Assembly (NCBI GenBank): GCA_937136425.1 | Contig: CAKZON010000076.1 | Coordinates: 1 to 64,000 of the forward strand | Direction of reading: 5' to 3' | Length of the DNA stretch: 64,000 bases | Origin: an uncultured Crocinitomix sp. | GTDB lineage: Bacteria; Bacteroidota; Bacteroidia; Flavobacteriales_D; Crocinitomicaceae | Shown: piece after piece, positions 33,344 to 41,510 of the stretch | How positions within the stretch are numbered: the stretch's first letter is position 1 | How the letters are laid out: every line of letters begins with the position of its first letter | The notes under the pieces: generated by a model | Told to the model about the DNA's origin: nothing | What the model saw: the letters and a program-made list of their open reading frames with translations, nothing else | Databases searched by the model: none | Program-made: the position numbers and the translations under genes

Positions 33344-34705
33344 ATGAAGTACTATAATAATATCTTAGAAACAATAGGAAATACACCGTTGGTGAAGTTG
33401 AATAGACTGACAAAGTCACTTAAAGGAACTTTTTTAGCGAAAGTGGAAACCACAAACCCAGGAAACTCTGTTAAAGATAGAATGGCTTTGAAAATGGTTA
33501 AAGATGCCGAAGCGCAAGGTTTAATTAAACCTGGTGGAACAATTATAGAAGGAACTTCTGGTAATACTGGAATGGGATTGGCTTTAGCGTGTATTGAGTA
33601 TGGATACAAGTTAGTTTGTGTTTTAAGCGATAAACAGAGTAAAGAAAAAATGGACATTTTACGTGCCGTTGGAGCTGAGGTTGTTGTTTGTCCAACAAAT
33701 GTAGAACCTGATGATCCAAGATCGTATTATTCTGTGTCTAAAAGATTGGCTGCAGAAACGCCGAACTCTTGGTATGTGAACCAATATGATAATCCTTCTA
33801 ATGCAATTGCGCATTATGAGCAAACTGGTCCTGAAATTTGGGGTCAAACTGAAGGGAAAATAACTCATTTTGTTGTTGGAGTAGGTACAGGTGGAACTAT
33901 TTCAGGAGTTGGAAAATATTTGAAAGAGCAAAATCCTGATGTTAAAATATTAGGGATAGATACTTATGGTTCTGTATTTAAAAAATATCATGAAACAGGA
34001 ATTTTTGATGAGAATGAAATCTATTCTTACATCACTGAAGGAATTGGAGAAGATATTTTACCAAAAAACGTTGATTTCTCTATCATTGATCATTTTGAAA
34101 AAGTAACTGATAAGGATGCCGCTGTAATGACAAGAAGAATTGCTAAAGAAGAAGGAATCTTCGTTGGTAACTCTGCTGGTTCTGCAATTTCTGGTCTTTT
34201 GCAAATGGAAGATATGTTTACAGAAGATGATGTGGTTGTTGTTTTGTTTCATGACCACGGAAGTCGTTATGTAGGTAAAATGTTTAATGATGATTGGATG
34301 CGCGAACGTGGATTTTTAGATGAAGGATTTAAAAATGCAGCTGATTTAGTTGGGCAACATGGTGATAAAAAATTAGTGACTTGTGGTTCGGAAGAGTTAG
34401 TGTCTCACGCCGTGGCAAAAATGAAAGAATATAACATTTCGCAAATTCCTGTAACTAAGGATGGAGCAATTGCAGGTTATGTTGATGATTCTCGTTTGTA
34501 TCAATCAATTATTGAAAATGCATCTATTATGGACTCTCCATTGAGCCAAGTTATGCAGCCCGCATTACCCGTTTTACCAGCTAATGCAACACTAGAAGAA
34601 ATTTCAAAAAATGTGAATAAGCAAGTTCCTGCTGTATTAATTGACATGGGAGATGGCAAACATCACATTGTAACAAGACATGATTTAATTAACGCAATAG
34701 CGTAA
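33344..34705 (+). CDS. PLP-dependent cystathionine beta-synthase / cysteine synthase with CBS domains
   Basis: A 453-residue fold-type II PLP enzyme. The cofactor lysine is K44 in NSVKDRMAL, the substrate loop is TSGNTGMGLA, and the phosphate cup is GVGTGGTISGVG. Residues 345-453 form a pair of CBS modules (VSHAVAKMKEYNISQIPVT and the C-terminal IVTRHDLINA), giving the layout of eukaryotic-type cystathionine beta-synthase. It should condense serine with homocysteine to cystathionine, or make cysteine from O-acetylserine; the CBS domains suggest adenylate or SAM regulation. The haem-binding N-terminus of human CBS is absent. The BtuF-like gene starts directly at its stop. Confidence 0.9.
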   Translation: MKYYNNILETIGNTPLVKLNRLTKSLKGTFLAKVETTNPGNSVKDRMALKMVKDAEAQGLIKPGGTIIEGTSGNTGMGLALACIEYGYKLVCVLSDKQSKEKMDILRAVGAEVVVCPTNVEPDDPRSYYSVSKRLAAETPNSWYVNQYDNPSNAIAHYEQTGPEIWGQTEGKITHFVVGVGTGGTISGVGKYLKEQNPDVKILGIDTYGSVFKKYHETGIFDENEIYSYITEGIGEDILPKNVDFSIIDHFEKVTDKDAAVMTRRIAKEEGIFVGNSAGSAISGLLQMEDMFTEDDVVVVLFHDHGSRYVGKMFNDDWMRERGFLDEGFKNAADLVGQHGDKKLVTCGSEELVSHAVAKMKEYNISQIPVTKDGAIAGYVDDSRLYQSIIENASIMDSPLSQVMQPALPVLPANATLEEISKNVNKQVPAVLIDMGDGKHHIVTRHDLINAIA

Positions 34706-35488
34706 ATGATTGAATTAATAGATCAAATGAATCGGACAATCCGCTTGGAACAAACTCCAAAGCGGATTGTTTCTTTGGTCCCTTCTCAAACAGAGTTGCT
34801 CTATCATTTAGGATGTGATGAGCAAACTGTAGGAATCACAAAATTCTGCATTCATCCCAATGAATGGTTCCGAAACAAAACCAGAGTTGGTGGTACAAAA
34901 AATGTCAACTTTGAGAAAATTGCTGCTTTAAAACCAGATTTAATCATTGCGAATAAAGAAGAAAACGCAAAAGAGGATATCGATCGGTTAATGGAATTAT
35001 ATCCGGTTTACATGAGTGATATCTTTGATGTAAAGGATGCTTGCCAAATGATTTTGGATGTTGGACAGTTGGTGGGGAAAAAAGAAGAAGCTAATGAAAT
35101 GATTTCGAAAGTGCAATCCGATTTTAATAATTTGCCTCGGTTAAACGGAACGGTGCTATATTTTATTTGGTCAAAGCCGTACATGGTAGTTGGGCCAAAT
35201 ACTTTTATTGGACATATTATTCAACGTTTAGGACTAACAAATTTGATTGCTGATGCGGATATTCGTTACCAAGAAATTACTCCTGCAGAAATAACAGAAC
35301 TTAATCCTGATCATATTCTTTTAAGCTCAGAACCTTTTCCGTTTAAAGAAGAGCATTGCGCCGAATTTCAAGAATTCACAAATGCACAACTTCATTTAGT
35401 TGATGGGGAATTGTTTTCTTGGTATGGTTCACGAATGTTAGAAATGAAACCTTACTTTGATCAATTGAAAAATAGAATTTCAAGCTGA
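34706..35488 (+). CDS. BtuF-like metal/cobalamin-binding protein without signal peptide
   Basis: A 260-residue helical-backbone metal receptor (TroA/BtuF fold). The opening TPKRIVSLVPSQTELLYHLG, the segment KPDLIIANKEEN, and the second-lobe VGPNTFIGHIIQRLGLTNLI are typical. Unlike transport receptors it has no signal peptide or lipobox, and no permease or ATPase gene is adjacent, so it looks cytoplasmic. It starts directly after the cystathionine beta-synthase stop (TAAATG), so the two are translationally coupled. A role in corrinoid or iron handling tied to sulfur amino-acid metabolism is an inference. Confidence 0.8.
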   Translation: MIELIDQMNRTIRLEQTPKRIVSLVPSQTELLYHLGCDEQTVGITKFCIHPNEWFRNKTRVGGTKNVNFEKIAALKPDLIIANKEENAKEDIDRLMELYPVYMSDIFDVKDACQMILDVGQLVGKKEEANEMISKVQSDFNNLPRLNGTVLYFIWSKPYMVVGPNTFIGHIIQRLGLTNLIADADIRYQEITPAEITELNPDHILLSSEPFPFKEEHCAEFQEFTNAQLHLVDGELFSWYGSRMLEMKPYFDQLKNRISS

Positions 35489-35490
35489 GC

Positions 35491-36705
35491 TTAACCTTCA
35501 ATTTTTACGACCTTTTTATTGACTTTGCTAATTAGTAACAATAGAATGCCTATTGCCATTGCGGCACTGCCCGCTAATAATATTATGTTATTATTATACC
35601 AGGCTAATCCGCTAAGAATCAAAGATAATTCGGTAGATATAAAGCCTAAAACAAATGAGACTCCTCCAGCTGTGGTCAATTTAGAGTTTGATAGCCATTG
35701 CATTTCAAACATCCATGCTAAAAACAAAAATGAAATAGAGCCAATAAGGCTCAGGTGTAAGTACGCAAGGATAATAGGTTTATTGAAAAACGCAAAGGAT
35801 TCAAATAATGGAAGAACAGATGAGCATTGCAATATCATTTTCAAAGTAAATGATGCAAGAAACACTGTAATGAATAATCGAAGCAGTTTACTTTTTGCTT
35901 GAATTAGATTAAACAGGTTGCTCGGAAGTGATTTAATGAAAAAGAGAAAGGCCGCACCTAGTAATATCGCCGTAACAAATGCAATTACTTTGAAGTAATC
36001 AGAAAAACTCATTCCAATTAGAGAAAGAGAGATGGCTGGAATAACCGCAAAGGTAAAAAGGCGGAAAAACCAAGTTGCGTGCTTTTGATTATAAGGAATT
36101 GAATTGTTTTCAAGAAATTTATAAAACAAGCCTAAAACTACAAACAGAAACCACCCGTTGTATTGTAAATGAAGAAAGGTATAAACAAAGGATTGGTAAA
36201 TTTCTGTTCCGCCATGTCCTTTAGCTGCTAGAATACCAATTCCATAAGGCATTAGGGTAGATAGTATTCCAAAAACAAGCCCTACTTTAATTATACGCAA
36301 AGAAACAAGGTTTTTATGAGCAGATTTTAGTTGTCGCGTATCTTTAATGAAGCGGTATATAAACCAATAGTTTAAGAACTGAAATAACGTAGAAAAAATA
36401 ATAGAGTAAAGTCCATAACCTTGCAATGCGAAGGAGATTAGTATTCCTAATGTTACAACTATTGTAAGTTTAAATTGTAAAGAGTAATTGCCTGCTTTTA
36501 TTCGTTCTTTATCAACATAGATATTGGTTAACAAAAGAATCATAATAGTGTATATCCAACCCTGAAAAGCAATATGCGAATGGGCATGAACAAGGTTCGC
36601 ATATTCTAAAAAAATAGGAATATAGTTTGCCGAACGAAGAAAAGTACCAACAAGAGCTACAATGAAAAGGAAAATCAAACTTATTTTACTCCACTCACTT
36701 TTCAT
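35491..36705 (-). CDS. Polytopic membrane protein with helix-embedded histidines, unknown
   Basis: A 404-residue membrane protein with about 12 helices. Histidines sit inside or at the ends of predicted helices: H40, H42 and H44 in NLVHAHSHIAFQGW, H179 in TFLHLQYNGWFLF, and H317 in LAYLHLSLIGSIS. The spacing recalls haem-copper oxidase subunit I or NnrS-type proteins, but the copper-site motifs are not recognisable, so haem or metal binding is only suggested. It follows a membrane-protein gene by 13 bases and the glycosyltransferase gene further upstream, probably one operon. Converges on the BtuF-like gene with 2 bases between stops. Confidence 0.65.
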   Translation of the reverse strand: MKSEWSKISLIFLFIVALVGTFLRSANYIPIFLEYANLVHAHSHIAFQGWIYTIMILLLTNIYVDKERIKAGNYSLQFKLTIVVTLGILISFALQGYGLYSIIFSTLFQFLNYWFIYRFIKDTRQLKSAHKNLVSLRIIKVGLVFGILSTLMPYGIGILAAKGHGGTEIYQSFVYTFLHLQYNGWFLFVVLGLFYKFLENNSIPYNQKHATWFFRLFTFAVIPAISLSLIGMSFSDYFKVIAFVTAILLGAAFLFFIKSLPSNLFNLIQAKSKLLRLFITVFLASFTLKMILQCSSVLPLFESFAFFNKPIILAYLHLSLIGSISFLFLAWMFEMQWLSNSKLTTAGGVSFVLGFISTELSLILSGLAWYNNNIILLAGSAAMAIGILLLLISKVNKKVVKIEG

Positions 36706-36718
36706 AATGCTGAAGTTA

Positions 36719-37435
36719 CTATTTTTCAGAGATTGTAATTCTTACGTAACCCAATTGTGTACAATCATGCGATTTAAAGGATTCTTTTTTCGTGTGTATT
36801 GAATCAATCTCAAATAGCAAGTAATCCGTTTCAGGATTAGGAAAGTCTGCCTTGTCATTTTCTTTTATTTGAATGGCATAACTTTTCTTTTCAGCGGTAT
36901 TATCTAGTATGAAAACTTTTTTGTCTTGTCCAAATGAATAGGTTTTGATAATTTTTGCAGTAAAATCTGTGAGCTGTGTAATGTTCGCTGTAGAAATATT
37001 TAATTGCAATTTTTCAAAACTGTTTTTTAATCGATAAAATGCAGCACTAATAAATAGTATTGCAAGAATATTAATTTGCAGTGATACTTGTTTCGTAATA
37101 AATCCATTGGTGCTTGATTCAAAAGTCATTCCAAACGGGAAGGAGATTCCTTGAGAAAAATCAAATAACATAAACGGAGAGTTGGAATAGATTACCAGTT
37201 GTAAAATGGACCAAATGAGTATTATTAAGTTGCCACCTTTCTTTTTTTTATGAACTAAAAAGAAACTCAATAAGCCCCCTAAACTCAATAAAATTGACCA
37301 GAACTCCATCTGATTGAAATAACTGAATAAATTAGGGAGAAGTTGAATTAAATTTAATGCGCTTAAGCCAAGTACTACAAAATGTAGGTATTCAGGAATT
37401 CCCCAAATTGGTTTTTTTTCAGCCTTTAATTCCAT
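36719..37435 (-). CDS. Hypothetical membrane protein
   Basis: A 238-residue protein with about four membrane segments in the first 140 residues (YLHFVVLGLSALNLIQLL, EFWSILLSLGGLLSFFLV, ILAILFISAAFYRL) and a C-terminal soluble domain of about 95 residues with alternating strands (KKVFILDNT, TDYLLFEIDS, LGYVRITISE). Not recognised. It lies 27 bases after the glycosyltransferase gene and 13 before the His-containing membrane protein, so the three are probably one operon. Confidence 0.6.
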   Translation of the reverse strand: MELKAEKKPIWGIPEYLHFVVLGLSALNLIQLLPNLFSYFNQMEFWSILLSLGGLLSFFLVHKKKKGGNLIILIWSILQLVIYSNSPFMLFDFSQGISFPFGMTFESSTNGFITKQVSLQINILAILFISAAFYRLKNSFEKLQLNISTANITQLTDFTAKIIKTYSFGQDKKVFILDNTAEKKSYAIQIKENDKADFPNPETDYLLFEIDSIHTKKESFKSHDCTQLGYVRITISEK

Positions 37436-37462
37436 TTTTTTAGATAATTAATCATTTTGTTA

Positions 37463-38155
37463 TTACCCTAACAACTCAGCATAACGTGCTTTAATTATTT
37501 CGGATTTGGCACCTTTTTGGTATAATTTGAAAGCCGCGTAATTTGCACGGCTCACTTTTAGCCACGACCGTCCAATGTATTTTCGCGTGCCAATTAAAAT
37601 GGGTTTATTTATAACAGCTAATTGTTTTGTTTTCATCAACTTTTCAATGAGAGGGTATTCTTCCATTATCTGCATCTTTTCGTCATATTTCCCTAAGGCT
37701 TCAAAAACACTTTTTCGAATAAATAATGATTGATCGCCTCCACGAGAAACCAACCAATAGAATTGAGAAAAAAAGGCATTTAACCTCAACATGAATGGCC
37801 CATTCTCAAATTTGCTTTTATAACAAACGGCATCAAACCCTTTTTCTAAAAAAGTTTTGCCATCCTCGTAAAATTCTTTTGGCGGAAGAGTATCAGCATG
37901 AACAAAATAGAGGATGTCATGCTTTGCAATTTTAGCTCCTTCATTCATCTGCTTAGCGCGCGAACATTCGCAAGTAATGGTTTTTACCCCTAAGTTTTTA
38001 GCCAGTTCAAGGGTGTTGTCATCACTGCCACCATCTACTACAATTATTTCAATGTTTTGATTTTCAGACGTAAGTAATCGCTCAAGTAATCGTCCAAGAA
38101 CTTGCGACTCATTTAGAGTTGGTATAATTATAGTTATATTCACTTTATTAGACAT
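37463..38155 (-). CDS. Family 2 glycosyltransferase, TIGR04283 type
   Basis: A 230-residue enzyme when started at the ATG at 38155 (MSNKVNITIIIPTLNE); the longer frame adds only a hydrophobic nonapeptide. The GT-A fold is visible: IIPTLNES, VVDGGSDDNT, the metal-binding VHADTLPP, and RGGDQSLFIRK. TIGR04283 members are associated with arsenosugar/radical-SAM selenodomain clusters, and a DUF547 gene is a frequent partner, as here on the opposite strand. No arsenic-methylation or radical-SAM gene lies nearby, so the substrate is open. Start codons of the divergent pair are only 14 bases apart. Confidence 0.85.
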   Translation of the reverse strand: MSNKVNITIIIPTLNESQVLGRLLERLLTSENQNIEIIVVDGGSDDNTLELAKNLGVKTITCECSRAKQMNEGAKIAKHDILYFVHADTLPPKEFYEDGKTFLEKGFDAVCYKSKFENGPFMLRLNAFFSQFYWLVSRGGDQSLFIRKSVFEALGKYDEKMQIMEEYPLIEKLMKTKQLAVINKPILIGTRKYIGRSWLKVSRANYAAFKLYQKGAKSEIIKARYAELLG

Positions 38156-38169
38156 TAAACTTAACAAAA

Positions 38170-38910
38170 ATGCTGAAGCCATTAAACATACTTACAACAA
38201 TTCTTTTTTTAGCGATTTTTTTTAATTCCACGGCACAAGAACATCTGAAACATGAAAAATGGACCGCCCTGCTTACAAAGTACGTTGACGTAGAAGGTCA
38301 TGTGAATTATGCAGGGTTTAAAAAGGATGAGGCAGCCTTGGATGAATATCTTGCTGTTCTGAGCGCAAATCATCCGCAAGACATTTGGGACAAAGATGAT
38401 GTATTGGCATTTTGGATTAATGCTTACAATGCTTTTACTGTAAAATTAATTGTGAAAAACTATCCTGTTAAGTCGATTAAAGAGTTGGGCGGAGCTATTT
38501 ATAAAGTAAACACCCCATGGGATATTAAGTTTATTAAAATTGGAGATGAAGTATATGATTTAAACAATATTGAACATGGTATTATTAGAAAAGAGTTTTC
38601 TGAACCGCGCATTCATTTTGCTGTTAATTGTGCATCCGTTTCTTGTCCAAGGTTAAGAAATGAAGCTTTTGTTGGAAGTAGAATTGAAGAACAATTAGAG
38701 GATCAGGCTAGGTATTTCATTAATAATTCTGCAAAGAATAAAATCACTAAAAAATGTGCAGAGCTGTCTAAAATATTTACATGGTTTAAAGGTGACTTTA
38801 CTGCAAACGGAGGTACTGTTGAAGACTTCATTAATAAATATTCAGAAATTAAAATTACTAAAAAGACCAGAGGAAAATCTTTGGACTATGATTGGAATCT
38901 GAATGAATAG
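38170..38910 (+). CDS. Exported DUF547 protein
   Basis: A 246-residue protein with a signal peptide (LNILTTILFLAIFFNSTAQ). The DUF547 signature is clear: VLAFWINAYNAFTVKLI, NNIEHGIIRKEF, and HFAVNCASVSCPRLR with its cysteine pair. The C-terminal KIFTWFKGDF-type segment matches the family end. The conserved Cys and His suggest catalysis, but the function is not established. Divergent from the TIGR04283-type glycosyltransferase, a common pairing. Its promoter must lie inside the glycosyltransferase gene. Confidence 0.88.
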   Translation: MLKPLNILTTILFLAIFFNSTAQEHLKHEKWTALLTKYVDVEGHVNYAGFKKDEAALDEYLAVLSANHPQDIWDKDDVLAFWINAYNAFTVKLIVKNYPVKSIKELGGAIYKVNTPWDIKFIKIGDEVYDLNNIEHGIIRKEFSEPRIHFAVNCASVSCPRLRNEAFVGSRIEEQLEDQARYFINNSAKNKITKKCAELSKIFTWFKGDFTANGGTVEDFINKYSEIKITKKTRGKSLDYDWNLNE

Positions 38911-38950
38911 ATACTAGCAACACAATGCTAGCTAAGAGCATTCAAAAGTG

Positions 38951-38958
38951 TATGTTTG
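38951..38958 (+). promoter_or_regulatory. Bacteroidota -7 promoter element upstream of rlmF
   Basis: TATGTTTG matches TAnnTTTG exactly, 22 bases before the ATG at 38981. Confidence 0.5.
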
Positions 38959-38980
38959 TATAAAATATACATGCAGTTGA

Positions 38981-39931
38981 ATGTCAGATAAAAAAAAACA
39001 TCCCAAAGAGAAGTCAAGATTACATCCGCGTAATAAAAACAGGATGCGTTATGATTTTGAAAAATTGCAGGAAAACTGCGAAGCCCTACAACCATTTGTG
39101 CGCTTAAATGCTTATGATGATTTGTCTATAGATTTTGCAGATCCTAAAGCAGTAAAAGCATTAAACCAAGCCATTTTAAAATATCATTATCGAATTGATT
39201 TTTGGGAAATTCCGGCTGACTTTTTGTCACCGCCCATTCCTGGTAGAGCGGATTATATTCATTATATAGCTGACCTATTAGGTGGAACCAATTTTGGTAA
39301 AATCCCAAGAGGAGAAAAAATAAAATGTCTTGATATTGGCGTAGGTGCAAATTGCATTTATCCGTTGATTGGGGTGACAGAATATGGTTGGTCTTTTATA
39401 GGATCGGATATAGATCATAAAGCAATTACATCTGCAAGTAAAATAGTTGCAAAAAATACAAATCTAAAAGGGAAAGTGGATTGCAGAGTTCAACAAAATC
39501 CTAAAGACTTTTTTTATGGAGTATTAAAGAAGGATGAATTGGTTGATATCACAATTTGTAATCCTCCATTCCATGCCTCTGCAAAAGATGCCCAAAAAGG
39601 AACTGCAAGAAAATTAAAAAACCTTAATCAGAAAAAAGGTGTGCTTAATTTTGGTGGACAAAGTAATGAGTTATGGTATGAAGGTGGAGAAAAAAGATTT
39701 GTAGGAAATATGATTCGGGAAAGTAAAAAGTTTGCCGAGAACTCATTTTGGTTTACAAGTTTAGTATCAAAACAGTCCAACTTAAAATCTTTTTACAATA
39801 TTTTGGATGAAGTTGGTGCTGTAAAAGTTGAAACAATTTCAATGGGACAAGGAAACAAATCAAGCCGAATTCTTGCTTGGACTTTTCTGCCAAAAGAAGA
39901 ACAAAAACTGTGGAAGAAAGAACGGTGGTAG
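38981..39931 (+). CDS. rlmF: 23S rRNA (adenine-1618-N6)-methyltransferase RlmF
   Basis: A 316-residue methyltransferase. It has the family N-terminus with basic residues (KSRLHPRNKNRMRYDF), the SAM motif CLDIGVGANCIYPLIG, the adenine N6-methylation motif CNPPFHASA (NPPF), and WYEGGEKRFVGNMIRES. It methylates A1618 of 23S rRNA. Cytoplasmic, single-gene unit. Confidence 0.94.
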   Translation: MSDKKKHPKEKSRLHPRNKNRMRYDFEKLQENCEALQPFVRLNAYDDLSIDFADPKAVKALNQAILKYHYRIDFWEIPADFLSPPIPGRADYIHYIADLLGGTNFGKIPRGEKIKCLDIGVGANCIYPLIGVTEYGWSFIGSDIDHKAITSASKIVAKNTNLKGKVDCRVQQNPKDFFYGVLKKDELVDITICNPPFHASAKDAQKGTARKLKNLNQKKGVLNFGGQSNELWYEGGEKRFVGNMIRESKKFAENSFWFTSLVSKQSNLKSFYNILDEVGAVKVETISMGQGNKSSRILAWTFLPKEEQKLWKKERW

Positions 39932-39938
39932 TTTTTTA

Positions 39939-39968
39939 GACAAAAGACAAAAGATAAAAGACAAAAGA
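39939..39968. repeat. Four tandem copies of a 7-base repeat (ACAAAAG)
   Basis: ACAAAAG, ACAAAAG, ATAAAAG and ACAAAAG run in tandem from 39940 to 39967, just after the rlmF stop. It is a simple-sequence tract of a type I have often seen between genes in Flavobacteriales. It could change length by slippage. Confidence 0.6.
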
Positions 39969-40000
39969 TACAGTTACGCAATCAATACATTATAAATTGA

Positions 40001-40034
40001 ACATTGCTAATTGATAATTACACATTGATAATTG
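40001..40034. repeat. Short direct repeats ACATTG and ATTGATAATT
   Basis: ATTGATAATT occurs at 40010-40019 and 40024-40033, and ACATTG at 40001-40006 and 40022-40027, immediately upstream of the DUF3010 start. AT-rich intergenic repeat typical of this group. Confidence 0.5.
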
Positions 40035-40039
40035 AAAAA

Positions 40040-40453
40040 ATGAAAGTTTTAGGTATATCACTTGAAGGAAGCACAGTTATTTTTAGTGCATTGGAAAAAC
40101 AAGGAGATCAAATAATTGACTTGTCTGCTAATTTTAAAAAGATGGAATTAAAGGATCATTTAGATTCGCAGGAGGTTAAAATACTATGTGGTAAATTACA
40201 TATGCTCTTTGATGAAGGTCAGTTTGATAAAATTGGAATCATAAAAAGAGGAATGAAAGGGCGATTTGCGGCATCATCAATCACCTTTAAAATTGAAGGA
40301 TTAATTCAATTGTATCCACCAGTAGAAATTGATTTTGTTGCATCCGCTACGTTGAGCGCCTACTTCAAGAAGAATACGAATTCAGTTGTGCCAAAGTACA
40401 GTTATCAAAAAGCAGCCAATGGGTTGGCTTTTTATCTTTTAAATAAAGCATAG
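40040..40453 (+). CDS. DUF3010-family protein
   Basis: A 137-residue protein when started at 40040 (MKVLGISLEGSTVIFSALE); an upstream in-frame ATG at 40004 would translate the AT-rich repeats and is unlikely. The family pattern is seen: an opening V-G-x-x-L-x-G strand, the KIGIIKRGMKGRFAASSITFK segment and EGLIQLYPPVEI. The fold resembles RNase H-like proteins such as RuvC/YqgF, but no activity is established for the family. Cytoplasmic. Confidence 0.78.
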   Translation: MKVLGISLEGSTVIFSALEKQGDQIIDLSANFKKMELKDHLDSQEVKILCGKLHMLFDEGQFDKIGIIKRGMKGRFAASSITFKIEGLIQLYPPVEIDFVASATLSAYFKKNTNSVVPKYSYQKAANGLAFYLLNKA

Positions 40454-40475
40454 TTTAATTCCTTTTATCAATCAT

Positions 40476-41510
40476 ATGCAAATGACTTCATTAGTTACGG
40501 GAGGAGCAGGTTTTATAGGTTCACACGTGGTTAACCATTTAATTGAAATGGGGCACCGTGTAATCGTTTTAGATGACTTGTCTGGAGGTGTAATTGAAAA
40601 CATTCATTCAGAAGCTGAGTTCTGCAAAGGCAGCATCACAGATGTATTTTTGGTGAATGGATTATTTGAAGCATACCAATTTGATTATGTTTATCATTTA
40701 GCGGCTTATGCAGCTGAGGGCTTAAGTCATTTTATTCGAAGGTTTAATTATCAAAACAACCTTATTGGCAGTATTAATCTTATAAACGCCGCGGTTAATT
40801 TTAAAGTCAAACGTTTTGTTTTTACTTCGTCAATTGCTGTATACGGCACCAATGAATTACCATTGATTGAAACACAAAATCCAAATCCAGAAGATCCTTA
40901 TGGAATTGCAAAATATGCGGTAGAAATGGATTTACGTAATGCGCACGAAATGTTTGGACTGAATTACACGATTTTCCGCCCACATAACGTGTATGGCCCT
41001 AATCAAAATATTAATGACAAATACAGAAATGTAGTCGGTATTTTTATGAACCAAATATCAAAGAATTTGCCGCTAACTGTATTTGGAGATGGTGAGCAAA
41101 GCCGCGCTTTTTCTTATATAGATGATGTAGCACCATATATTGCAGAGTCTGTTCATTTAAAAGCTGCAGAAAATGAGGTCTTTAATATTGGTGGAGGAGT
41201 TGCGTTTACTGTGAATACTTTGGCCTCTCAAGTAATGAAAGCTATGGAGGCAGAAGTTGAACTGTCCTATTTAGAGGAACGAAATGAGGTTGTGCATGCT
41301 TATTCTAGTCATGAAAAATTTAAGCGTATTTTCAACCCCGAATTAGAAACCAATTTAGACAATGGTTTGGAGAAAATGGCGTTTTGGGTAAAATCTAAAC
41401 TAAAAAGTCCCCAACTAGTAAAAAGTAGTAAAATGAAAGGAAATGGAGCTCAATTTCCAGATATAGAAATTGAAAAAAATCTACCAAACTCATGGAAAAA
41501 CAACCGCTAG
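40476..41510 (+). CDS. NAD-dependent epimerase/dehydratase (UDP-glucose 4-epimerase-like)
   Basis: A 344-residue extended short-chain dehydrogenase. The NAD-binding motif is TGGAGFIGSHV (residues 8-18), the catalytic pair is YGIAK, and the substrate-side segments FRPHNVYGPNQ and GDGEQSRAFSYIDDV are typical of nucleotide-sugar epimerases. The exact sugar cannot be read. Its end overlaps the GT2 gene by 19 bases, so both probably act on the same surface glycan. Start at the first of two near ATGs. Confidence 0.88.
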   Translation: MQMTSLVTGGAGFIGSHVVNHLIEMGHRVIVLDDLSGGVIENIHSEAEFCKGSITDVFLVNGLFEAYQFDYVYHLAAYAAEGLSHFIRRFNYQNNLIGSINLINAAVNFKVKRFVFTSSIAVYGTNELPLIETQNPNPEDPYGIAKYAVEMDLRNAHEMFGLNYTIFRPHNVYGPNQNINDKYRNVVGIFMNQISKNLPLTVFGDGEQSRAFSYIDDVAPYIAESVHLKAAENEVFNIGGGVAFTVNTLASQVMKAMEAEVELSYLEERNEVVHAYSSHEKFKRIFNPELETNLDNGLEKMAFWVKSKLKSPQLVKSSKMKGNGAQFPDIEIEKNLPNSWKNNR

